Source of the DNA: Siphonodentalium dalli
Taxonomy: Eukaryota; Mollusca; Scaphopoda; Gadilida; Siphonodentaliidae
Length of the DNA stretch: 64,000 nucleotides
Assembly (NCBI GenBank): GCA_032622095.1
Contig: CP136063.1
Span: 266,343,426 to 266,407,425, forward strand
Reading direction: 5' to 3'
Positions 37,601 to 48,460 of this stretch are shown here, piece by piece (within the stretch, counting starts at the first letter, position 1; every line of letters begins with the position of its first letter). The notes beneath the pieces are model-generated. The model had not been told where the DNA came from. It did not search any database and was given only the letters and a program-made list of their open reading frames with translations. A program made the position numbers and the translations under genes.

Positions 37601-37736
37601 ATAATAATACAATTATTCTATAAACTAGCTTTCAAATTTTATGCGGGAAATTTGCGTACTTCCATATTTCAAGTTTTCCCGTTTCTCGTGGCATACATTA
37701 CTTTCATCAAACTGTCTTCTTTATTACACAAGCTGA

Positions 37737-38310
37737 TAGGCCCGACTTCACCCGGGCTGTTTCCCATCTGCTTTCCGGTGAAAGGTGCGATTTGACCTTC
37801 AATTGACTATTTCGAAAGTCAAGGTCAGGTCAGGGTCATGATTTGTCCAGTCCAAAACACCCCCACCCGTAGAAAACTACCCATAGGTATCAAATTTCGT
37901 CGAAATCCGTCCGTTTTACCCAACTTGACCTTTAATTAACAATTTTGAAGGTCAAGGTAAGGTCAGAGTCATGATTTGACCCGTCCAAAACACCCCCCCC
38001 CCCGACAAAAGTACCCATAGGTATCAAATTTCGTCGAAATCTATCCGTTTTATCCGAGTTGACCTTTGATTGGCCATATTGAAGGTCAAGGTCAGGCCGA
38101 GGTCACGATTTGACCCGTTCAAACCTCTCCTCGGACCAAAGTATCCCTAGGTATCAAATTTCGCCGAAATTTGTCCGTTTTACCCAAATTGACCTTGCAT
38201 TGACAGTTTTAATGGTCAAGGTCAGGTCGGGGTCACGATTTGACCCGTTCAAAACACTTCCCGGACACAAATACCCATAAGTATCAAATTACGTTGAATT
38301 CTATGGAAAG
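37737..38310 (-). mobile_element. Diverged Helitron-like element remnant
   Basis: Carries the same parts as the copies at 60837-64000: GGCCCGACTTCACCCGGGCTG near the left edge and four sub-repeats with GACCTT..AATTGAC, then GGTCAAGGT and CAAATTTCGTCGAAAT. The terminal CTAG is lost, and there is no microsatellite end. It is inserted in the hAT-type element and is older than the copies at the window's right end. Confidence 0.6.
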
Positions 38311-38751
38311 CCGAGGAGGACATGTTGGTTGCTAATTGCTAGATATACGACGCGGTATTTTGAAGGTGTTTCAAACTAGGAGATAGAAGTATTCTGCCTT
38401 TCAAATGGTGATGAATTATAGTAGTTTATTCAAATTTTATGGCATAAATTGTTATTAAAACCGTATATACTATAAAAAATTAATGACTCGAAAATTAAGT
38501 GGGCCTTTAAACAAAGTCACAATTGCATTTAGGCTCATCTCATACTCGTCCATTCAGCGATATTCTACTGCGCAGTTTGTTATAGCCTCCAGTATTTATT
38601 GAGCGTTATACCCCCAACTGTTATAATTCGCCTTTAGCAGGCGTACTCTTGCCTCAGATTATTGAGATATTAGGTCACACATAATCACATTAAATCGCAT
38701 CGTAACATAGCAATTGTGTGGGCTCCTTGGCGTGAATATGTAATGAGAAAT

Positions 38752-39530
38752 AGGTCATACGTAATGACATTAAACTCAAGAAAACCCTCGAAAACAAAAC
38801 AAAATCACATTTAATGTTTTACGTTATTTCCTTCATAAAAAGAATCTTCGTGATAATGAACCCTCTCGTTACTTTAGAATATAGAATTAACCTTAAAATA
38901 AAAAAAATCTTTGGAACACAGAACCTTCGGACTAACGAACCTTCGGATTGGTGAACCTTCGGAATAGCGAACATTCAGAGAAATTTCGGAATAGTGGACC
39001 TTCGGGATAGTGAACCTTCGGAATAGAGACATGCCCCCCAATATTCATATTATATGCCCAGAGTTCAAAGGTATGGACCCATAAAATTCTAAACTTGGCC
39101 CTTAAAATATTGAACTCCAAATTGGAGCACACACAGAACACCACTTAAGTCAACTGAACCTATGTCATGTCCCAATGCGGGAGGGTCCATATATACCACA
39201 ACATTCATAGTATATGCCAAGAATTCAAAGGTATGGGCCCACGTAATGACATAAAATCTCAAGAAAACCAGCGAAAACAAAACAAAATCACATTTAATGT
39301 TCTAAGTTAAGTTATTTCCTCCTGTATCTGTATCGGTGTGCGCGCATGATCAGTTCGGATGTGAGCGCACACTCCATATAAAGAATCTTTGTGAAAATGA
39401 ACCCTCTCAAATTAGTCTCAATACTTTAAAATATAGAATTAACCTAAAAATAACAAAAACCTTCGGAATAGAGAACCTTCGGAATAGCGGACCTTCGGGA
39501 TAGCAAACCTTCATAATAGAAGCATGTCCC
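38752..39530. repeat. Duplicated ~480-bp repeat ending in a 17-bp minisatellite
   Basis: The segments 38759-39039 and 39241-39530 share, in order, ACGTAATGACAT, CTCAAGAAAACC, AAAATCACATTTAATGTT, AAAGAATCTT, GAACCCTCTC and then several units of GAACCTTCGGAATAGCG. Each ends near CATG(C/T)CCCC. The same parts occur in reverse at 15575-15900. It is probably a tandem duplication of one dispersed element. Confidence 0.65.
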
Positions 39531-39539
39531 CACAATTAC

Positions 39540-42110
39540 ACCGGTGACGTAAACACATGTGCCAATCTTAGTTGTACTCTCGTAATTATCGGTACGATGA
39601 AACGGTGACGGAATCTGACGAGGTTTGCCGAATGTACAATCACCCAGTGAATTATCGATCGACCATGCGATATCAAAAAACCAAAAGCTAGAAACACCAC
39701 ACTACGGTGGCGTAATAAGAATAAACGATCAGACAAAAAGCAACATTTGTGACTATATATCATACTTTAATCCACCAACATGAACAAAATTTATTTTAAA
39801 GCAAATGAGTATTTATTTCAACCAAATTACGCTGTCTTTCTTGCCAATTTTCGTTTGTTATTCAATTTCGAAATTTTGGCTGAGATCATTCAATTCATAA
39901 TTGTGATGATGCCTATTTTAAATTAAAATGCCGGCGTACCAAATATTGAAACATAAACTTAAAAAAAATTAATTTGGAAACATTACAGAATAATTCCATG
40001 CTTGTGGGCTCTGGCAGCTATGAAGAGTCAAAAGTGTCAAAGTCAAAGTGTGGGTGGACCATGGAGCCCTGTGAGATTTTACACAATTTTGAGGCTTCTC
40101 AAGTCAATAACATCAATGCTAGTTCAAGTAGTTGCTATGTAGTAATGTACATTCATTAGGCTGCACTAGCCACACCCTTAGTCATTGCTACATTAATAAT
40201 TTAATATTTGGAATCAAATACTTAGTCATTTCAAGCATTACCCATTAAAACAAGAATTCTGATAATATCAAATATTTAATTATATACTATAAATTTATAA
40301 ATAGGCTACATGTGATTTTTTTTGTTATGAAGAAAGATTAATTAATTAGTGACTGTTCAAACATTTACAGGCTATATATAAATGTATTTTACTCATGTTG
40401 AGCCTTGCATAGTCCTTGCGTTCATGGTATATGAGAATGATAATTTGGGAAATTTAGGCTACATATGCTTCTTTTTTATTATAACAAAGATTGAAATATT
40501 CACACACATCAAGGCAATATATTTTTATAACTACATCAATATTTCCCAAATAAACTCATCATATTAATAATGATATATATGACCCAGAGATGCTATAATT
40601 TATAAATTCTTGAATAAATACTGGGTATTGTAAGTTATGTTTGCCAATATGTTACATACCAGTAGGCATGTAGTGTAGCCATGAATATAAGAACATAATG
40701 TCATCGGTTATTTTTGGAAAACATAGATGATGATTGTATCTCCATGGCACCTCATAATGATTGACACCATAAGGTAAATTAATCACGATTGCGTGACACA
40801 TGTCTATCACATTGTAAGTACCGGTACCACACCATTTGCTGAAAATGACACAATATTATATAGTGCTGTATGCTAATAACAGAACTTTAAAATTATTGTT
40901 TCCCCATACCATAGACTATATTTAAGAGTAGGCGGGTAGGCCTATATATTATATGTGTGATTTTACTGAACTTATACTTGCAGGTAGGTTTAAATATTTA
41001 AACTGTTATATTTTGATATTGAAAATCTATAGATATCACACAAATTATTAAATATATAGGCCTACATCTGCCGCCATGGCCATGCACTATACATAGCATA
41101 TCCAACAGACTGAACATGTTTCCATACAATTTAAGTACTATAAGGACAAAATATGGATATGAAATGTAAATAAAATATTTGTTACTACCTGGTAAGTCTT
41201 ACCGCTAGGGTTTTTTTGTATGTGGGTAGCAGGGTAGGTGTAGGACCAGGGAAGTTTATGATATCATGGCCCAAAGATTTGATATTTGGTGGATGTTTTT
41301 AAATATCAAGTATTTCAGATTGATAAAATGGCACTGCAAACATAATGAAATGTAGTGTATAAAGTGTAACATACTATTTATTTGTAATACAGTATACTGG
41401 TAGCATGTATATGTGTCACACCAACCCCTCTAATTGATGTAAACTCATCATATATTGATGGTACATACATATAGTGTATGCGAGATTAGTGAAATATATC
41501 ATGTATGCAGGACTCAATATAAATGGCATTAACTTGTACTCAGAATCCATAATTATAATTTATTCCCAAATCAACTGGTATGCCAGTTTCATAATAAAAG
41601 TGGCATCTGGAATGTAAGCCCTACTGAATGGTGGAGCTTTTAAAACAATTAGATTGTGGTTATATTCTAAGCAATTAATTTAAATGACCAAGGTTGTGAA
41701 CTTTGATCCCATATAATAGATCTCATTTTTTTTAAATTAGAGACATCACTCAGGTAATGTTGTGGACATAGTCAAATTATGAAAGACAGTCGTATTTGAC
41801 ACAGAAATCCCACCAGTGAGTTTGTTTCCTAGTAGTACTAGGACTACTGGTAGACATACAAGTTAAATGAATTTTCAATTCGATCCATTCGAATATTTCA
41901 TATATGGATATGGATTACCACTTTAGTTCCTCTACTTCAGCGATGTTGATCCCACAAATATCCTGGATGACACTTTGATTTGTAAATCATTTTCAAACTC
42001 CCACACTTTAAACTTATTAGTAAAAGTAAACAAGGAAGTAACGATGCGATGACGTACGTTCCTACCAGGGATCCTACCAAAATGGCGTCATGACAACTTC
42101 CGGTGATTAC
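39540..42110. other. AT-rich body of the hAT-type element; no gene
   Basis: Strongly AT-rich with several TAGGCCTA octamers or near-octamers (40934, 41060). Frames of 60-80 codons show no domain. This is where a transposase would be expected, but none is recognisable. Confidence 0.5.
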
Positions 42111-42163
42111 CACAAATGCGCGGAGTGAACCTTCCCGTTGTATATATATTCCCTGGTGTATAG

Positions 42164-42714
42164 TTACTGCTGTGAACACAACTTATCATAAATCAGGCTG
42201 ATCAACATGGCAAAATTTATTGGAAATAAATAAAATGTGTTACCCGATTACAACCATTTTAAAAATTTTCAGCTTTATTACAATGCTAATGACATGACAT
42301 TTGTCACGAGCACATTAGATATGATCAGGGCATTTGTTTACAAATTACATCGGCCATGATCGGACTGGAGTCTGGACTGGTCTGGAGTTAATAATTTTAC
42401 CGGAGATCGCGGATTCGACTCTGTGTGTGTTGATAATTATTGGGTTGTTGTTGAGTCATTTTAAACGTAAATCGTAGCCAAACAAGTAATTATTTTTATC
42501 ATGGATTGTTCATTGCTGAAAATTGAGCGTAAATATTTATTTTCTGAAAGTTTGCTTGAAAGTTGCTCGTTGACAATTTCGGCCAATTTATTTTCGGCCC
42601 ATCAACCAAATTTTGAGATCGTCCAACGGAAAATCATGTTTTGGCAATTAATTTTCTGAGATGGATTAATAGTATATAGCTGAAAATAAAGTGTTATAGT
42701 TGTAATTATAAGCC
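42164..42714. other. No gene seen
   Basis: Flank between the hAT-type element and the palindrome at 42715. Only short chance frames. Confidence 0.45.
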
Positions 42715-42868
42715 ATCAACGTCGTTTTTCGGTTGATCTATGAGCGTATAGACCGATCAGTAGACGAATAACATACTTAGTATAATCCGCTTTGCGGAAT
42801 TATACAGTATGTTATTCGTCTACTGATCGGTCTATACGCTCATAGATCAACCGACAAACGACGTTGAT
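42715..42868. mobile_element. Near-perfect 154-bp palindrome
   Basis: The arms starting ATCAACGTCG and ending CGACGTTGAT pair along almost their whole length and meet at CCGC-TTT-GCGG near 42791. Only a few mismatches are visible. It is either a palindromic MITE or another foldback structure. It lies 123 bp from the LTR retrotransposon end. Confidence 0.75.
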
Positions 42869-42991
42869 AACATATATAATATATATATACACAATTCCAG
42901 ATGAACAGTACAGATAAAACTGCGTTGTTTGTCCGCTTCTGGGCGCCCAAAAGTCCATATATAACCATGGTATGAGACCCTGCTTTCACTT

Positions 42992-43217
42992 TGTTAATAC
43001 CTCCATGGACTATCAGGCCCAAACACAGTATATCTAGTTTGATACTTTTATTATACGTTCTACACTGCCAGTCTATGAAGCTGCGCGAGTATATACCACG
43101 TGTGCATGCAATCTAATATATGATCAGAATCTAAATTACTCCAAAGAGTTCGCGTTCCCACGTTATACTTTTAGACCATGCAAATTTAGAACATGCGAAT
43201 TTGGTAACCCGTTAACA
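42992..43217 (-). repeat. 3' LTR
   Basis: 226 bp, TGTTAA...TTAACA. Nearly identical to the other LTR over its last ~170 bp on the plus strand (only a few substitutions, e.g. GTCTATGAAG for GTCCATGAAG). Near 43017-43068 it has about 35 bp more than the 5' LTR. The difference means one LTR has suffered an insertion or deletion since integration. Confidence 0.92.
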
Positions 43218-43231
43218 TCCTTTTTTCTTTT
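43218..43231 (-). other. Polypurine tract
   Basis: On the minus strand AAAAGAAAAAAGGA abuts the 3' LTR directly. This is the expected position of the primer for plus-strand DNA synthesis. Confidence 0.85.
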
Positions 43232-43431
43232 AGTAAAATTTTTAATTAGCATCTAAGAAGCTTTCGCGTCGCGGTAGGGTTAATCATTAGTTAACTTGAA
43301 CGGCTTTATTCGAGTTACGATCTTAGTAAACTAATCCCCATGCTATTAATTTCTTAAGTTTCAGTATCGCGAAGTACGAAGTTACTGGATTATGATTACA
43401 TGCTAGTAGTCATGCGCGCGTACAATATTAT

Positions 43432-45882
43432 CTATACGATGTTGTCTCTTGACACGTAGTCCTTCATCCATGTTGGCGGACGGTGGTCCCTTGCTGGTCG
43501 ACTAGGTGTCGAGAGGTTTGCCGGTGGGGACTCCTGGCGTCGAGATCTGTACATCGTGGGGCTACGTCTAACCATGACGCTGTTTCGTCGATATGTTGCC
43601 CCGTCTTCATCTTCTACAACCATAGAGCAATCGTTGACCCTTTCTGTTACTATACCCTTTCGCCATCCTGATCTTTGTGGATGTTGATAATATATGGGAC
43701 TTCCCGGCTTCAAAACAGGTGTATCTCTCGCTCGTTTGTCGAATGACGTCTTCATTCTTTCCTGGTGTGTTTTCTTTTTGCTGATATCGGCAGGTGGTTT
43801 AGAGGTCTTCATAATTGGTAGGAGTGATCTGGTTTGTCTGCCGAATATGAGTTCCACCGGACTCTTGTTACAATCCTATTTTGGGGTGTTTCTTATTTCT
43901 AACAGGGCTAGATACTGTTCGCCACCTTCGTTGATTGTTTTATTCATCATCGTTTTTATAGTTTTTACGGCTGCTTCCGCTTTACCGTTGGCTTGCTGGT
44001 GTCCTGATGAAGAAATTACATGTTTGATACCCCAGTCTTCGGAATTTTTTTGAAATTCAGTTGATGTGAATTGGGTCCCACAGTCACTATGGATCATTTT
44101 GGGAATTCCATATGCTGCGAAGTGTTTCTTTCATTTTTTGATTACTTCTGAACTGCGTAGAGAACTCAGTTGATCTACTTCGATGTAATTGCTATAGTAG
44201 TCAACTGTCACAAGAAAATATGTGTTGTTTAGTTCGAAAATGTCCACGCCAACTTTGTCGAACGGGGTTAATCCAATAGGGTGTGTTCTCAATGTCTCTC
44301 GGTGTTTTGATGGTTTCATTGTTTGGCATATTTCACATGCATCTGCTAATTGTTTTATGTCTTTGGCCATCCCGGGCCAATAAACCAATGTTCTTGCTCG
44401 GCGGACCATGCTATCGCATCCCAGATGTGATTTGTGTAGTCTCTGTTTAATGTCATTTTCTCAAGTTCGTAGGAATAAACACTCTCTCTCCCTTGAGAAT
44501 TACTCCATCTTGACAGCTGAGTGTATCTCTAAAATCAAAGAACAGTTTAATGTTATCTGGTACATCAGTCTTCGAAGTGGGCCACCCAGTCATAATCAAG
44601 TCCAACAGTGCCACACACGCTGGGTCTATCGAGGTCGCTGTCCGAATTTCGGTAATACGAGCATCTGGAATTATGTTTGTCAGTGTTTTCAACAGAATGT
44701 ACTGTGTCTCTGGTATCTTCTAGGATTTCACCATCCCAAGTAGCTCGGCTCAGCGTGTCTGCGAGTACCAAACTCCGCCCATTGATATAATGGAACTCAA
44801 TGTCGTATCTGTACAATGTTAACATCAAAGTTTGTAGATGTTTAGGTGCCTGGCTTAACAGTTTAGGTGCCTGGCTTAACGGCTTTTTGAGAATCATGTC
44901 GATCGGTCGGTGGTCGTTTTCCACAATAACCTTTCTCGCGTAGGTGTACTGATCGAACCTTTGTAAACCATAACACACACTTAGTAATTCCTTCTCGATC
45001 TGTGTCCAGTTTCTCTCCGATGGTGTGAGTGAACGTGACGCGTATTCAATTGGTCGCCCCTCCTGCATGAGGACGGCCCCTATTCCGACACTGCTGCTAT
45101 CAACTTGCAGAACTAACTCCTTCGTCGGATCGAAATACGCGAGCACAGGTGCATTACATATTTTCTGCTTAACACATTTGAAAGCAGATTCACATTCAGG
45201 TGACCAAATGAAATCGACATCCTTTCGAGTAAGAGCACGCATCGGCTCCATGTCACTTGACAGATTTGGCATGAATCTCGCCAAATATTGCACCATTCCA
45301 CAGAAACGTTTCACTCCATGAATATCGGTTGGTGCAGGCATATTCTGAATCGTGGTTATTTTAGAATCATCAACAGCTAATCCAGAATTTGTTACTTTGT
45401 GACCCATGAACACAAGTTGTGACTTCTTAATCACTGATTTTGAATCATTTAATCTTATGTTCCTTTCGCGGCAGCGCGTCCGAAGAGCTATCAGATTTCT
45501 CTCATGATCTGCGTCGGCTTCCGCACGCGTTTCGCCACATCCCATGACAATTATGTCATCGGCCACTGCGATTGTTCCGGGGAGATCACAAACGGCGTCA
45601 TATAAGCGTTTTGCGAAGATCTCTGAACTGACCTTTAATCCGAACGGGAGACGGGTCCATCTTACTATACCGTATGGGGTTATCATTGTAAAAGTTTGCT
45701 CGATTCATCGTCTAAGTGCACGTGATAAAACGCTTCTTGAACGTCCAGTTTTGTGAATTCTTTCGCGTTACGTAATTTTGGTAGAGCATCTTCAAACATT
45801 GGCAGTTTGTAATGTTCTCTTTTCAGCGCAAAATTGAGAGGTTGTGGGTCAATACACACACGAATTTTGCCTAATGGTTTTC
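43432..45882 (-). pseudogene. pol remnant: reverse transcriptase, RNase H, integrase
   Basis: Fragments in order on the minus strand. The reverse transcriptase palm continues from the gag-protease frame after a +1 shift near 45882; the LDV segment (first catalytic Asp) is here. Another shift occurs near 45692. The 373-codon frame 45686-44565 holds the LPFGL motif, the catalytic ADD (residues 42-44) and RNase H (VDSS, then IEKELL). The frame shifts again near 44697 and between about 44450 and 44410. Integrase follows: an HHCC-type finger ending CEIC, the core with DIF and HSDCGTQF Asp residues and the Glu in GKAEAAV, then a basic C-terminal region (to 43432) with a WRKG..YRR pattern. In-frame stops lie at 44131 and 43876. 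A 21-bp in-frame tandem duplication (LSQAPK repeated) lies near 44845-44886. Confidence 0.92.
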
Positions 45883-47264
45883 TTTACTACTGCCATTTGG
45901 CTGACCCAATCGGTAGGATCTTCAACTGGAATCAAAATTCCACGCGCAATTAACTTGTCAATTTCATCTTTGACGTCATCTTGAATTGCAGTGGTTACCC
46001 TGCGACACGGTAGAGTTTTTGGTGGTACGTTCTCGTCTACGAACAGACGAGCCACGCCCAGATCTCCCAAATCAGATTCTGTATCTATAATTTTGATAAA
46101 GTTTTCATCATTGATTGTTATTAAATTCATATCTGTGATGGATTTCAAACCAAGAAGACAATTTAGTTTGTTACTCACCACAGTGAATTTAACCATAGAT
46201 TCCTCATGCGTTCGCGGATTTGTCACAATTAATTCAGACTCGCCAATTGGTTTCACTTCAGAATGGTTCCACGTGAACAACTTCGCATTTCCCGGTTTCA
46301 CTTGTTCCTTTATAACATATCGTTGACATATAGTGTTGACGTCTGCCCCGCTATCTAATTGGAATCGGACATCGCATCCATTCACGTTCATCAGTGCATG
46401 AACTCGTGGTTTCCTTGAATTAACAGTTTGTAGCCAGTCTCCGTGGCCGTTGCTATCAGCTAGAGTCGGGGTGTCATCGTCGTCGACAGTGTGAACCCTT
46501 TTCTTGCGGCATTTGGCCCGGAAGTGATTTCTGCCTCCACATGCTGTACACGTCTTTCCCCAGGCAGCACAGTTTGCCTTGCCAAAGATATGTCGTCTTC
46601 CGCAAAACTGGCACTCCTTCAGGGGTCCATTTGCGTCTGGATTTGTGCTATGTGTCGTTGCCTTGTACGAAGCTCGAGTTTTCTGACGGTATGTGCTAAT
46701 CTTCTGCACGTTTCCGCTGTTAGAAGCACCCATCTCTTTCGATTGCTTCGCAGAGAGCTCAAATGCTCGGCATATCTGTATGGTTCTCTCCAGTGACAGT
46801 TCTGTCTCTCTAAGAAGTATTTCCTGAAGTTTTCCAGTCACCTTGAAGACAATTTTGTCTCTAATCATGCGGTCCTTGTCCTCAAATGCACATGACTCAG
46901 CACGTGAACGGAGTTCAGTCAGGAATGTATCGAATGAATCGGAAGTGCATTGGACATTCCAGAATCGAAACGACTGTACAACAACATTCTGTTTTGGGGT
47001 ACAATATTCCTTGATTTTGTCCATAACCATTGCTGGTTTTTTCTTGTCTGTAGTATTTGTAAACACAAAATGTTCGTATGCCTCCATCATCTGCGGACCG
47101 GCACAGTGTAGAATTATAGCAGTCTTCACTGCATCTGGTTTTGTGGATGCTCCACTCGCTAACATATAAGTGTCTAGTTCCCTCTTCCATTTGACATATT
47201 GTTCTGAAACATTTGGATTGTCTAAATCCAGAGATGCTGGCAAGCGAAAATTAGCTTCAGCCAT
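45849..47264 (-). CDS. gag-protease polyprotein with start of reverse transcriptase
   Basis: 471 codons, starting at the first ATG 47 bp downstream of the 5' LTR and leader. Residues 1-200 form a capsid-like gag without long hydrophobic segments. Two zinc knuckles follow: C218-C221-H225-C232 and C239-C242-H247-C252 (the second is CX2CX4HX4C), which bind the element's RNA. An aspartic protease with DSGAD at 304-308 follows, and from about residue 400 the N-terminal lead of reverse transcriptase. Gag and pol share one frame up to a frameshift near 45882, after which translation ends at 45849. The product would assemble the intracellular particle and cut the polyprotein, but no active polymerase could be made from this copy. 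Confidence 0.93.
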   Translation of the reverse strand: MAEANFRLPASLDLDNPNVSEQYVKWKRELDTYMLASGASTKPDAVKTAIILHCAGPQMMEAYEHFVFTNTTDKKKPAMVMDKIKEYCTPKQNVVVQSFRFWNVQCTSDSFDTFLTELRSRAESCAFEDKDRMIRDKIVFKVTGKLQEILLRETELSLERTIQICRAFELSAKQSKEMGASNSGNVQKISTYRQKTRASYKATTHSTNPDANGPLKECQFCGRRHIFGKANCAAWGKTCTACGGRNHFRAKCRKKRVHTVDDDDTPTLADSNGHGDWLQTVNSRKPRVHALMNVNGCDVRFQLDSGADVNTICQRYVIKEQVKPGNAKLFTWNHSEVKPIGESELIVTNPRTHEESMVKFTVVSNKLNCLLGLKSITDMNLITINDENFIKIIDTESDLGDLGVARLFVDENVPPKTLPCRRVTTAIQDDVKDEIDKLIARGILIPVEDPTDWVSQMAVVKKTIRQNSCVY

Positions 47265-47293
47265 CCTGAGAAATGTATGTATAGCGTCGGAAT

Positions 47294-47311
47294 TCTATAC
47301 CGCTGCCACCA
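47294..47311 (-). other. Primer-binding site
   Basis: On the minus strand TGGTGGCAGCGGTATAGA begins directly after the 5' LTR. The TGG start pairs with the CCA end of a tRNA. I could not assign the tRNA species from sequence alone. Confidence 0.7.
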
Positions 47312-47502
47312 TGTTAATACCTCCATGGACTATCGTTAGTTGGTCTACACTGCCAGTCCATGAAGCTGCGCGAGTATATACCACGTGTGCATGCAATCTA
47401 ATATATGACCAGAATCTAAATTACTCCAAAGAGTTCGCGTTCCCACGTTATACTTTTAGACCATGCAAATTTAGAACATGCGAATTTGGTAACCCGTTAA
47501 CA
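47312..47502 (-). repeat. 5' LTR
   Basis: 191 bp, with TGTTAA/TTAACA ends. It carries the promoter and polyadenylation signals in this class; I did not find a clear TATA box position. About 35 bp shorter than the 3' LTR. Confidence 0.92.
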
Positions 47503-47998
47503 CGCTTGCTCTATCGTTAGATACATTAGAGACAAATCGTACGTCTCTGATCTAACGTTTCTATTATAATCAAACTCTGCAATAATTCTTCCTCGCATAC
47601 TTGGAGCGTTTGTGTACTCTTGTAGGACTAGCTATTCAATTTTACAAAAATGTTAATTTCTTAAGCTTTTGTCCATTTTGGGACAGACATTCTAGATATA
47701 ATGTTCACGACTAAGAATTGTCTACGTATATTTCAATTGATAATTAATTTGGCATTAATTGGTGCACCTATCGCAGAAATTCAGTATTTTGTCATTTTCC
47801 GCTAACAACTGCCAATTTGGACGCCATGTTGAATTGGGCATTTTCCCCCAAGTCGGATTTTGTATATGTTATACAGGACAAACTCCTGTTTCGAATGAGC
47901 TCGAGATAGTTTATCTACCAATTTTGTTCCCGGTCTATCTAACGATCGTACTACATGTGGACCCAGCACAGTCAATATATCAGACGTATCAGCTATAT
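47503..47998. other. No gene seen
   Basis: Flank of the retrotransposon; an 89-codon frame at 47759-48028 (+) has no recognisable domain and runs into the foldback element. Confidence 0.4.
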
Positions 47999-48460
47999 TG
48001 TGACCCGCCATATCAAATTCAGTCGTAAGTCGGGATTTTTTTTACCCTGTGCCAATGCATTCTCTTATATATGCGAGTCGACCATAGGTCGCCTCGCATA
48101 TATAAGAGAATGCATTGGCCTAACAATTTTTTACACAATTTTAATAATTTTTTCTTGTATTCTTTAACAATTTTATCATTTCACCCATGCAGAGCCCCAG
48201 ATAAACATGAGCAGACGACACTCTTCTATATGCTTCTATATATGTGTGGGGCTCCCTGCAGGGTAATGGATGTTTTTTATTTTATGTCCTAAAAATTGTA
48301 AGATACATTTATTTAAAAAAAATGATAAAAAATTGTTAGGCCAATGCATTCTCTTATATATGCGAGGCGACCTATGGTCGACTCGCATATATAAGAGAAT
48401 GCATTGGCACAGGGTAAAATATATCCCGGCTTACGACTGGATTTGATATGGCGGGTCACA
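47999..48460. mobile_element. Foldback MITE with palindromic ends (family P, locus 1)
   Basis: The outer arms TGTGACCCGCCATATCAAAT (47999) and its complement ending at 48460 enclose a core of 370 bp (48045-48414) with CCCTGTGCC...GGCACAGGG ends. Each core end is itself a 69-bp palindrome (48051-48119 and 48340-48408), with arms GCCAATGCATTCTCTTATAT. TA occurs on both sides of the core, consistent with a TA duplication. Total inverted arms are about 135 bp. There is no coding capacity. The same module occurs at 56303-56472. Confidence 0.75.

Larger units (their letters stand above)
37367..42163. mobile_element. hAT-type DNA transposon, 4.8 kb, without visible transposase
   Basis: The element is 37375-42155. 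Its left terminus CAGGGAATATATACAACGGG and the inverted right terminus match over about 30 bp (to GGTTCAC) apart from a 2-bp TA indel. The perfect 8-bp direct repeat GTGTATAG lies immediately outside both ends (37367-37374 and 42156-42163). CAGGG-type termini with an 8-bp duplication are diagnostic of the hAT superfamily. Weaker inverted similarity continues inward (CCATTYTGGTAGGAT). Autonomous hAT elements code for a transposase with a BED zinc finger and a dimerisation domain; no frame here exceeds about 75 codons and none shows these. The body has been invaded by a Helitron-like remnant and a duplicated repeat. Confidence 0.8.
42992..47502 (-). mobile_element. Ty3/Gypsy LTR retrotransposon, full length but inactive
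   Basis: A 4.5-kb element on the minus strand. LTRs at 47312-47502 (5') and 42992-43217 (3') both begin TGTTAA and end TTAACA on the plus strand. A primer-binding site and a polypurine tract lie exactly inside them. The coding order is gag, protease, reverse transcriptase, RNase H, integrase, which is the Ty3/Gypsy order. There is no envelope frame, so it is a retrotransposon rather than an errantivirus. The zinc-knuckle arrangement and ADD-type catalytic box suggest the Mag-like lineage (inference). Flanking 5-mers are CACTT and CGCTT, a target duplication with one mismatch. Frameshifts and stops make it non-functional. Confidence 0.92.

Noticed and set aside
42992-47502. Endogenous retrovirus with envelope
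   Set aside because: No envelope frame lies between integrase (ending 43432) and the 3' LTR; only about 200 bp remain there.
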